Assembly: GCA_030615655.1 (NCBI GenBank)
Contig: JAUWYU010000100.1
Span: 1 to 6,047 of the forward strand
Reading direction: 5' to 3'
From: Dehalococcoidia bacterium
GTDB lineage: Bacteria; Chloroflexota; Dehalococcoidia; Dehalococcoidales; RBG-16-60-22
Length of the DNA stretch: 6,047 bases
The notes below the pieces were generated by a model. The model made no database searches. It had not been told where the DNA came from and saw only the letters and a list, made by a program, of their open reading frames with translations. Position numbers and translations under genes: made by a program. Positions 1 to 5,526 of this stretch are shown here, piece after piece (within the stretch, counting starts at the first letter, position 1; every line of letters starts with the position of its first letter).

Positions 1-1398
1 GGGGTCGCCGGTACGGGCAAAAGCAACGCAGGAATCCTGTATCTTTTCGGCAAGACTCTCTACTTCCGGGCCGGAGCCACAGAAATCGGCATCAAGATTT
101 CCGAAAAGGAAAGGATTATCCAGTCCGTGCATAGCGCCCAGAACACCGCCCATTGCGGGTGATTTATAGGTGAACAGGTAGTTATAAGCAGGAACGCCGT
201 TATCACGCTGAGTTTCAACGAGCCGGATGGTAGGTATCCGGAACATTAGGTCGACACTAATGGTCCCCATAATGTCAGGCGGGTCAGCCTTAGAACCGCG
301 TTTTTTCAGGGCATCACGGTAAGCGTTTACCAGTCCTGGAACCAGGTCCGGCGGCAACAGGTCATTTAACCTTTTGAACAATCCCGCTTCGTCCATATCA
401 CGCAAGGCGGGGTCCATCATATTCGCCGCTTTCAATTCATCAAGTGAGTTGCCTGCCATAATAACGACGTTTTTAGCCGAACCCTTTCTAATCGCTTCAA
501 TGGGCCATTCCGGAAGAATATTCCCATCAACAACCGGTTGAAACGGTGTTATCCTGTATTCAGTCTCACGCAGCTTCATCCCCAGTTGCTGTTGGCCATC
601 GAGCAGTTCCTGTGTTTTAAGCTTACGTAAAGCATCAACATCCTTACCATTCAAATTGAAAATCTTAACATATTGTTCAGATATTTTAACTGCACCATCC
701 AGCGGGCCAACAACATTGGCGGCGCCGCTGCGGTTAATAGTCTTATGGAATTTACCTCTCGCCAGAGGCATACTCAACAGGTTGCCGATACTCATGCCGC
801 CAGCGGAAAAACCGAAAACGGTGATATTATCCGGGTTGCCACCGAAAGCAGCGATGTTATTATGCACCCATTCCAAAGCCGCTACCTGGTCGAGCAGTCC
901 TTCGTTGCCAGTAGCCGGTATTTTACCGCCAGTTACTTCCTTCAGATTCAGAAAACCCAGCATGCCAAGTCGGTAGTTAATACTGACAAGGACGATATCA
1001 CCGCGCCTGGCCAGTTTACCACCCTCCAGGAAGGGCTCGCTGCCGGAACCCATGATAAAGGCACCGCCATGAATCCAGAACATGACCGGACGGCGGGCAT
1101 CATCCAGCCCTGGCGTCCAGATGTGCAGGAACAGGCAGTCTTCGTCTTGAGATATACCTTCAAATGAAGGCGCTCCCGGTGCGGTAAAAGGCATCGGATT
1201 CTGTGGGGCAATCGCCCCGAATTTCTTCGCCGGCCGTACGCCATCCCATGGCTTTACGAGTCGCGGCGGCATCCAGCGCAGCTCTCCGACCGGCGGCGCG
1301 GCATATGGAATCCCCTTGAACACGTAGAGTCCGTCCTGATAGCTCCCCTCCACCTTCCCGGATTTCGTAGCGACTATGGCTTGCTTTTCACTGCTCAT
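1..1398 (-). CDS. Type-B carboxylesterase (para-nitrobenzyl esterase-like), C-terminus cut by window edge
   Basis: An alpha/beta-hydrolase of the carboxylesterase type-B family, expected to hydrolyse carboxylic esters in the cytoplasm; no signal peptide is visible after MSSEKQAIVATKSGKVEGSY. The frame is open for 466 codons from ATG 1398 to base 1. The family opening 'GIPYAAPPVGELRW' and the EDCLFLHIWTP block come first, then the oxyanion segment HGGAFIMGSG. The nucleophile elbow is VFGFSAGGMS with Ser198. The probable acid is Glu321 in NSLDELK and the His is His424 in GAMHGLDNPFLFG. Order and spacing match the Ser/Glu/His triad of bacterial pNB esterases (about 490 residues). The visible end, FARTGDP, is a conserved late motif, so roughly 40-60 residues are missing. 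AGGAGG lies 5 bases before the ATG. Oddity: the residue before the Ser is Phe197, where GESAG is usual. The natural substrate is unknown. Confidence 0.93.
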   Translation of the reverse strand, partial: MSSEKQAIVATKSGKVEGSYQDGLYVFKGIPYAAPPVGELRWMPPRLVKPWDGVRPAKKFGAIAPQNPMPFTAPGAPSFEGISQDEDCLFLHIWTPGLDDARRPVMFWIHGGAFIMGSGSEPFLEGGKLARRGDIVLVSINYRLGMLGFLNLKEVTGGKIPATGNEGLLDQVAALEWVHNNIAAFGGNPDNITVFGFSAGGMSIGNLLSMPLARGKFHKTINRSGAANVVGPLDGAVKISEQYVKIFNLNGKDVDALRKLKTQELLDGQQQLGMKLRETEYRITPFQPVVDGNILPEWPIEAIRKGSAKNVVIMAGNSLDELKAANMMDPALRDMDEAGLFKRLNDLLPPDLVPGLVNAYRDALKKRGSKADPPDIMGTISVDLMFRIPTIRLVETQRDNGVPAYNYLFTYKSPAMGGVLGAMHGLDNPFLFGNLDADFCGSGPEVESLAEKIQDSCVAFARTGDP

Positions 1399-1403
1399 CT
1401 TTT

Positions 1404-1409
1404 CCTCCT
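1404..1409 (-). promoter_or_regulatory. Ribosome binding site of the esterase gene
   Basis: Read on the minus strand, AGGAGG ends 5 bases before ATG 1398. It is a full match to the Shine-Dalgarno core and fixes this ATG as the start. Confidence 0.85.
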
Positions 1410-1455
1410 GAAAATTATAATGGAATGACAAATAGACTTCACGGTAAACGGTCTC

Positions 1456-1483
1456 ATTATAACATTACGCGATATCCTGTCAA
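1456..1483 (-). promoter_or_regulatory. Sigma70-type promoter of the esterase gene (extended -10)
   Basis: On the minus strand the -35 box TTGACA (complement of 1478-1483) is followed by 16 bases and the -10 box TATAAT (complement of 1456-1461). TGT directly before the -10 gives the extended -10 form TGnTATAAT. Both hexamers match the housekeeping consensus exactly. Transcription would begin near 1449, giving a leader of about 50 bases that carries the AGGAGG site. An ACTTCACG octamer sits just upstream of the -35 and another just past the expected start, in the same orientation, so a regulator could act here; that part is inference. Confidence 0.8.
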
Positions 1484-1593
1484 ACTTCACGTATCTATTT
1501 TCAGAGCATCATCTATCTCTACAAAGCACAGCCACGCCCTCTATATCTCGTCAGTTCTTTTTCCAACAAAGACATACCGTAGTTAAAGTGACT

Positions 1594-1604
1594 CGTAATT
1601 TACG
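1594..1604. repeat. Short palindrome in the intergenic region
   Basis: CGTAA-T-TTACG is a perfect 5-bp inverted repeat around a single T. It overlaps the right arm of a wider 6-bp inverted repeat, ACCGTA at 1576-1581 with TACGGT at 1601-1606. It lies about 80 bases upstream of the operon promoter and 110 bases upstream of the esterase promoter. It could be an operator, but arms this short also arise by chance and I recognise no known regulator site. Confidence 0.3.
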
Positions 1605-1683
1605 GTTTCTGCATTATTACAACAATTAAGAAGCTGAAACACATAGCCTACCATCAATTATCTGCGCATTACTATATCAATAG

Positions 1684-1717
1684 TTGACATTTACTTTGCA
1701 TTCTGGTAATCTATAAT
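1684..1717 (+). promoter_or_regulatory. Promoter of the oxidoreductase operon, with two overlapping readings
   Basis: TTGACA at 1684-1689 is an exact -35 consensus. With 17-base spacing it pairs with an extended -10, TGg-TAATCT, whose hexamer at 1707-1712 keeps the first T, the A and the last T. An alternative is TATAAT at 1712-1717 paired with the weaker TTTACT at 1690-1695 (16 bases). The first reading would start transcription near 1719 and the second near 1724, while the ATG is at 1731. Either gives a leader of about 7-12 bases. The Shine-Dalgarno-like AGAGG at 1718-1722, 8 bases before the ATG, would then lie at the very 5' end of the transcript or be lost. Confidence 0.6.
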
Positions 1718-1730
1718 AGAGGTACGTTTT

Positions 1731-2408
1731 ATGAGATGGGGAATGGTCGTAGATTTAACAAGTTGCGCAAGATGCTATGCGTGCATAGCCGCTTGCCGAA
1801 TCGAGCACTTTCTCCCTATGGGCATGTCCTGGCCAAGGCTAATGGCACTGGAAACAGGCGGTGACAGACCTGTTGTATCGACATACTCGGTACGATGCAA
1901 CCAGTGCCAGGAGGCGCTCTGCATCGAGGTATGTCCCACCGGGGCCACCCAGCAGCGTGCCGACGGAATAGTCTGGGTTGACCAGGACATGTGCGTCGGC
2001 TGCCGATATTGCATCATCGCCTGCCCCTATCAGAACCGGACATTTCTTTCCAGGGACAAGGACAAAGGCTTTTTCCCCGGTGAAAGTCTGACCGACTTTG
2101 AAAAGGCGGGTAAAATACTATATGCCCATCAGGTAGGAACGACGGAGAAGTGCAACTTTTGCGCGGAGAGGATTGATGCCGGTCTGGCCAGGGGTTTGCG
2201 GCCGGGAACCGACCGTGAAGCTACTCCCGCCTGCGTGAATACCTGCCCGGCCAGAGCGCTGACCTTCGGCGACCTGGATGACCCAAACAGTGAAGTCGCC
2301 GGTCTAATAAGGGAGAGGGAAGGATTCCAGCTCCATCCGGAATACGACACAGACCCATCGATATACTTCATTGACGGTAAAATAGGCTATGCAGACACAT
2401 CTGATTAG
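1731..2408 (+). CDS. Four-cluster [4Fe-4S] electron-transfer subunit of a molybdopterin oxidoreductase (DmsB/PsrB type)
   Basis: This 225-residue protein should carry electrons between the catalytic subunit (3366-5489) and the membrane subunit (2423-3298). It has 16 cysteines in four groups: C12/C15/C18/C22, C56/C59/C64/C68, C88/C91/C94/C98, and C141/C144/C168/C172. That is the complete ligand set for four [4Fe-4S] clusters, with C-x2-C-x23-C-x3-C for the last, as in DmsB/PsrB/NrfC proteins. The start MRWGMVVDLTSCARCYAC is the usual family opening, so the ATG at 1731 is preferred over the in-frame ATG at 1743. There is no Tat signal and no membrane segment. Residues 99-140 form a longer linker than in E. 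coli DmsB. The segment REATPACVNTCPARALTFGD (163-182), followed by DLDDPNSEV, is typical of the CISM electron-transfer subunit. It is the first gene of the operon, with 14 bases to the next start. Confidence 0.95.
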   Translation: MRWGMVVDLTSCARCYACIAACRIEHFLPMGMSWPRLMALETGGDRPVVSTYSVRCNQCQEALCIEVCPTGATQQRADGIVWVDQDMCVGCRYCIIACPYQNRTFLSRDKDKGFFPGESLTDFEKAGKILYAHQVGTTEKCNFCAERIDAGLARGLRPGTDREATPACVNTCPARALTFGDLDDPNSEVAGLIREREGFQLHPEYDTDPSIYFIDGKIGYADTSD

Positions 2409-2410
2409 AA

Positions 2411-2415
2411 GGGAG
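2411..2415 (+). promoter_or_regulatory. Ribosome binding site supporting the TTG start of the membrane subunit
   Basis: GGGAG within AGAAGGGAGAAG lies 7 bases upstream of TTG 2423. The nearest in-frame ATG (2441, Met7) has no such sequence before it, so the TTG start is favoured. The site begins only three bases after the stop of the preceding gene, which fits translational coupling. Confidence 0.7.
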
Positions 2416-2422
2416 AAGTAAA

Positions 2423-3298
2423 TTGGAAGTCCATGAATGGATGATAAGATACACCCGGCAGACAGAGTGGATTGACCGAAGAGGGATATTCCTCTGGATT
2501 GCTTTCTATGCCGGCGGGCTCGGCGGCGGGTTGTATCTGGTATCTTTGTACTTTAACAGCCTTTGGGGTATGTTCATAAGCTGGCTGATTATAGCTGTTA
2601 TCAAAGGCGGAGCCCACCTTATTTTTCTGGGCAAACCGACGCGTTTCTGGAGAATTATCTTCAGGCCACAAACTTCATGGCTGGCCAGAGGTCTGATATT
2701 TGTTCTTCTGTTTGTTGTTTTCACGGCGATACAGCTCGTTTTCTCTTACTGGCTGCCTGGAACTGCCGGCGAAATTGTATTCAAGGTTTTAGCCGGAATC
2801 ATGGCACTGGCCGTAACAGTGTACACCGGTTTTATCCTGAACACGGTCAAGGCCGTGCCTTTCTGGAATTCGGCTCTACTACCAGTATTGTTCGTCTTGT
2901 GCGGCATACTGGGGGGATTCGGGCTGTCGGTCGTTATCGCCCTGAATGGAGGGCATGTCGATATCATGGCCGCCGAGACAGGGAGTCGCTGGCTGCTGAT
3001 AATCAATGCTTTAATTATCGCCATATACCTCTGGGCGGCAGCCAATCGAGAGCCGACAGGAAAGCAGTCGGTAATAGAGCAGATGCGGGGCAGTGTTGCC
3101 CCCATCTTCTGGATAGGTATAGTAGTCCTCGGCATCATCATACCGTTGGCCATCGCCTTTTCCAGCTACTTCGTCGTCAAAGTAGAGTCGGCCCTGCTGG
3201 TCACCGGCGTAGCCTGCGAGGTTGCCGGTGGGCTGGCGCTGAGGTACTGCGTTCTGAAAGCTGGTGCCTATAAGCCACTGGTTGCCACGGCTCATTAA
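2423..3298 (+). CDS. NrfD/PsrC-family membrane anchor, quinone-interacting subunit
   Basis: A 291-residue polytopic membrane protein expected to exchange electrons between the quinone pool and the Fe-S subunit encoded just upstream. Hydrophobic segments are at about 22-44, 50-70, 88-110, 118-140, 150-174, 189-207, 227-250 and, more weakly, 254-275, giving eight helices as usual for the family. Family hallmarks are the glycine-rich first helix (FYAGGLGGGLYL), the loop FLGKPTRFWRIIFRPQTSWL followed by ARG (68-90), and YTGFIL (134-139) followed by KAVPFWNSALLP. Charged or polar residues in or near helices include K61, H65, K143, E255 and E266; any of them could take part in proton movement, but this is not shown. 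The TTG start is chosen because a purine-rich ribosome site precedes it. No heme-ligand pattern is evident, so this is the NrfD type rather than a cytochrome b type. Confidence 0.93.
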   Translation: MEVHEWMIRYTRQTEWIDRRGIFLWIAFYAGGLGGGLYLVSLYFNSLWGMFISWLIIAVIKGGAHLIFLGKPTRFWRIIFRPQTSWLARGLIFVLLFVVFTAIQLVFSYWLPGTAGEIVFKVLAGIMALAVTVYTGFILNTVKAVPFWNSALLPVLFVLCGILGGFGLSVVIALNGGHVDIMAAETGSRWLLIINALIIAIYLWAAANREPTGKQSVIEQMRGSVAPIFWIGIVVLGIIIPLAIAFSSYFVVKVESALLVTGVACEVAGGLALRYCVLKAGAYKPLVATAH

Positions 3299-3336
3299 CA
3301 GTCAGTAACCAGAATTAACTGACTGCCGGTTACCGG
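3299..3336 (+). repeat. Hairpin and adjacent palindrome between the anchor and catalytic genes
   Basis: The 8-base arms CAGTCAGT (3299-3306) and ACTGACTG (3318-3325) pair perfectly across an 11-base loop and begin on the base after the anchor gene's stop codon. A palindrome, CCGGT-T-ACCGG (3326-3336), abuts it directly. A third pairing, GTAACC (3305-3310) with GGTTAC (3328-3333), would exclude both. No T-run follows, so it is not an intrinsic terminator. A role in mRNA stability or in setting the relative amount of catalytic subunit is plausible but unproven. Confidence 0.5.
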
Positions 3337-3365
3337 ATAAGCAAGCTATAATATGGAATAACATC

Positions 3366-5489
3366 ATGAGTGAGAGGAAAATAATAAAGACCACCTGTAA
3401 AAGCTGTCACGGCGGCTGCGGCGTTCTCGTTACCGTTGAGGATGGCGCTATCACCCATATCGAGGGTAATCCGGACACTCCGACCTGGGGTACGATGTGC
3501 TCCAAAGGATTATCAAGCATTCAGCATATTAACCATCCCGACCGCTTGAAGTATCCCCTGAAGAGAACAGGTGAACGGGGCGAAGGTAAATGGCAGAGAA
3601 TAAGCTGGGATGAAGCCCTGGATACCATTGCCGACAAGATGAAGGAATCTATAGAGAAATACGGCCCATCCTCCATAGCCGTATCCCAGGGGACTGGCCG
3701 CGGCTATAACAGGTATACGCACCGCCTCGCCAGGTCCATTGGCACCGCTAACATCATAACCCCCGGTTATATCTGTCACAGCCCGCGTATCGGCTTATAC
3801 GGACTGGTAACCGGTTATGGTCGGTTGTACTGCGACTATCATGGCTGGGGAGGAGAGTTCCCCAAAACACAGATATCCTGGGCCAAACAGCTGGAGATAA
3901 GCAGCGCCGATGCCGAGATGGCCGTATGGTATTTGAACTCCCTGAGGCACGTAAAGAACCTGATTGTGGTCGACCCGAGAGAAACAGCCCTATCTTCCAG
4001 GGCCGCCCTCTGGCTACAAATCAGGCCCGGAACAGACGCTGCCCTGGCATTGGGCATGATAAATATCATCATAAACGAAGAACTCTACGATAAAGACTTT
4101 GTTGAAAACTGGACCTACGGTTTCGATAAGCTCAAAGAGAGAGTCCAAGAGTACACCCCCGAGCGAGTAGCCGAAATTACCTGGCTGTCGGCCGAAGATA
4201 TCATCAAGGCGGCCAGGGCGTTTGCCGTAGACACCCCGGGATGCATTCAGATCGGCAGCTCCTTAGAGCGACAGGCCAACTGTGGCCAGACGTTGAGGGC
4301 GATAATATGTTTGATGGCCATAACCGGTAATATCGAGAGGCCGGGCAGCATGATGAGCTGGATGGTGCCGGATACGGGACTGCTGGAGGACTTCTTCTTT
4401 GAGATTCCCCTCACTGACGAGATGCGCAAAGGGATAGTTGGCAGTGATGTCCATAAGATGGGCGCCGCCCGTACCGCCCATTCCGATAGTGTTATCAAGC
4501 AGCTACTGAACGGTGATTCGGTAGTGAAGGTATGGTTCAGCGTGGGAGGACAACAGATACTACACCTGGCCAACACCAATGAGGTGATACCGGCGATGCT
4601 AAACCTGGACTTCCTCGCACACGTTGACCAGTTCATGGGACCGATGGCAGAACATGCCGATATCGTGCTGCCGGCGGCTCACTGGCTGGAGATGGACGAT
4701 ATCTATAACATGCATCCACGCTTTATGATTGAAGCCATCAACAAGACTGTTGACCCACCGGGTGAGGCCTGGCCTGACAACAAGATATTCAACGAACTTG
4801 GTAAGAGGGTGGCACCCCAGTACTGGTTCGAGAATGTCGAAGCGATGCTGGACTACCAGTTAAGAAAAGCCAGCCTGACATGGCAGGAGTTCAGCCAGAA
4901 AGGCTTTCTGGCTAAAATGGGTGAAGACCAGATATACTATAAATACAAGACCGATTACTGGAGAGAGGGTGGCGGTTTCCCCACACCGACTGGCAAGCTC
5001 GAACTGTTTTCAACTGTACTGGAAAGTATGGGGTATGACGCTCTGCCCTACTTTCAGGAGCCCGGCGAAAGTCCATATTCAACTCCGGAACTGGCCAGGG
5101 AATACCCCCTGGTACTTTCGACCGGTTACCGTCAACCATTCTATTTCCTCTCTCAGTACCGGAATATTCCTTGGCTCAGGAGCTTCCAGAAAGACCCGAT
5201 TGTTCAAATTCACCCCGAGACGGCCAGGAAACTGGGTATTGAAGATGGTGATTGGGCCTGGATTGAGTCGCCAAGGGGCAGAATCAAGCAAAAAGCAAGG
5301 CTATTCCCCGGAATACACCCGGGAGTTGTCATGGCTACCGCTAACTGCTTCTATCCCGAGGAGCCGGGGCCGCTTCATGGCCTTTTGACATCCAATCCGA
5401 ACGTTCTCACTTCAAATGAGCACTGTGACCCGATGTATGGCTCTCCCGACCTCACGGCACTACTCTGCAAAGTATATAAGGTAGAATGA
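3366..5489 (+). CDS. Molybdopterin oxidoreductase catalytic subunit (DMSO reductase superfamily), no Tat signal, substrate unknown
   Basis: The 707-residue catalytic subunit of the complex should bind Mo or W through two molybdopterin guanine dinucleotides plus one [4Fe-4S] cluster. The cluster ligands are C11, C14, C18 and C45 (C-x2-C-x3-C-x26-C), followed by KG. The molybdopterin domain spans about 50-470 and includes VDPRETALSSRAALWLQIRP followed by GTDAALAL (202-229), GNIERPG, and EHADIVLPAAHWLEMDD near 428-445. The C-terminal dinucleotide-binding domain spans about 575-700, with SQYRNIPWLRS, HPETARKLGIEDGDW and SNPNVLTSNEHCDP. Cys137 in PGYICHSPR lies where the family's protein metal ligand is expected; that assignment is inferred from position. 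Length is slightly below PsrA/PhsA (about 750). No twin-arginine signal precedes C11, and the in-frame bases back to the stop at 3306 contain no ATG, GTG or TTG. The ribosome site is weak (GGA, 8 bases before the ATG). Oddities: WAKQL at 172-176 where WGxNP is common, and NCFYPEEPGP near 659 where many relatives have GWW. Confidence 0.95.
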   Translation: MSERKIIKTTCKSCHGGCGVLVTVEDGAITHIEGNPDTPTWGTMCSKGLSSIQHINHPDRLKYPLKRTGERGEGKWQRISWDEALDTIADKMKESIEKYGPSSIAVSQGTGRGYNRYTHRLARSIGTANIITPGYICHSPRIGLYGLVTGYGRLYCDYHGWGGEFPKTQISWAKQLEISSADAEMAVWYLNSLRHVKNLIVVDPRETALSSRAALWLQIRPGTDAALALGMINIIINEELYDKDFVENWTYGFDKLKERVQEYTPERVAEITWLSAEDIIKAARAFAVDTPGCIQIGSSLERQANCGQTLRAIICLMAITGNIERPGSMMSWMVPDTGLLEDFFFEIPLTDEMRKGIVGSDVHKMGAARTAHSDSVIKQLLNGDSVVKVWFSVGGQQILHLANTNEVIPAMLNLDFLAHVDQFMGPMAEHADIVLPAAHWLEMDDIYNMHPRFMIEAINKTVDPPGEAWPDNKIFNELGKRVAPQYWFENVEAMLDYQLRKASLTWQEFSQKGFLAKMGEDQIYYKYKTDYWREGGGFPTPTGKLELFSTVLESMGYDALPYFQEPGESPYSTPELAREYPLVLSTGYRQPFYFLSQYRNIPWLRSFQKDPIVQIHPETARKLGIEDGDWAWIESPRGRIKQKARLFPGIHPGVVMATANCFYPEEPGPLHGLLTSNPNVLTSNEHCDPMYGSPDLTALLCKVYKVE

Positions 5490-5526
5490 CAGCAGCGATT
5501 AAGCTGGCATCGCAGAATAAAGCACT

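Larger units (their letters stand above)
1399..1730. other. Divergent intergenic region between esterase and oxidoreductase operon
   Basis: This 332-base AT-rich stretch separates two divergent genes, and I see no convincing coding frame in it. It holds the esterase promoter and ribosome binding site on the left and the operon promoter on the right. The middle (about 1495-1680) contains short inverted repeats but no recognisable operator, riboswitch or RNA gene. The motif ACGGT occurs at 1441-1445, 1448-1452 and 1602-1606, with its complement ACCGT at 1576-1580. The octamer ACTTCACG occurs at 1436-1443 and 1484-1491. Confidence 0.8.

Noticed and set aside
656..1244. Open frames of about 98-164 codons overlapping the esterase, on both strands
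   Set aside because: They lie inside the esterase coding frame, which has full family motifs. Their translations show low-complexity or Arg/Ser-rich composition typical of shadow frames.
2563..3273. A 236-codon plus-strand frame inside the membrane subunit gene
   Set aside because: It is the +2 shadow of the NrfD-type gene: Arg/His/Ser-rich, no family motif, and fully overlapped by a convincing eight-helix protein.
3347..3352. TATAAT directly upstream of the catalytic gene as an internal promoter
   Set aside because: The hexamer at 17-base spacing (3324-3329, TGCCGG) does not resemble a -35 box and there is no extended TGn before the TATAAT. An isolated -10 match in AT-rich sequence is weak.
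3309..3365. An upstream extension of the catalytic subunit that could hold a Tat signal
   Set aside because: The frame is open only back to the stop at 3306-3308 and holds no ATG, GTG or TTG; the decoded residues also contain no twin arginine.
1731..5489. Assigning a named enzyme (polysulfide, thiosulfate, DMSO or tetrathionate reductase, or pyrogallol transhydroxylase)
   Set aside because: Subunit types fit the broad CISM class, but no substrate-specific motif could be recognised and several loops differ, so no gene symbol is given.
5490..5526. Intrinsic terminator between the convergent genes
   Set aside because: Only a 5-bp stem (GCGAT 5495-5499 with ATCGC 5509-5513) and no T-run on either strand.
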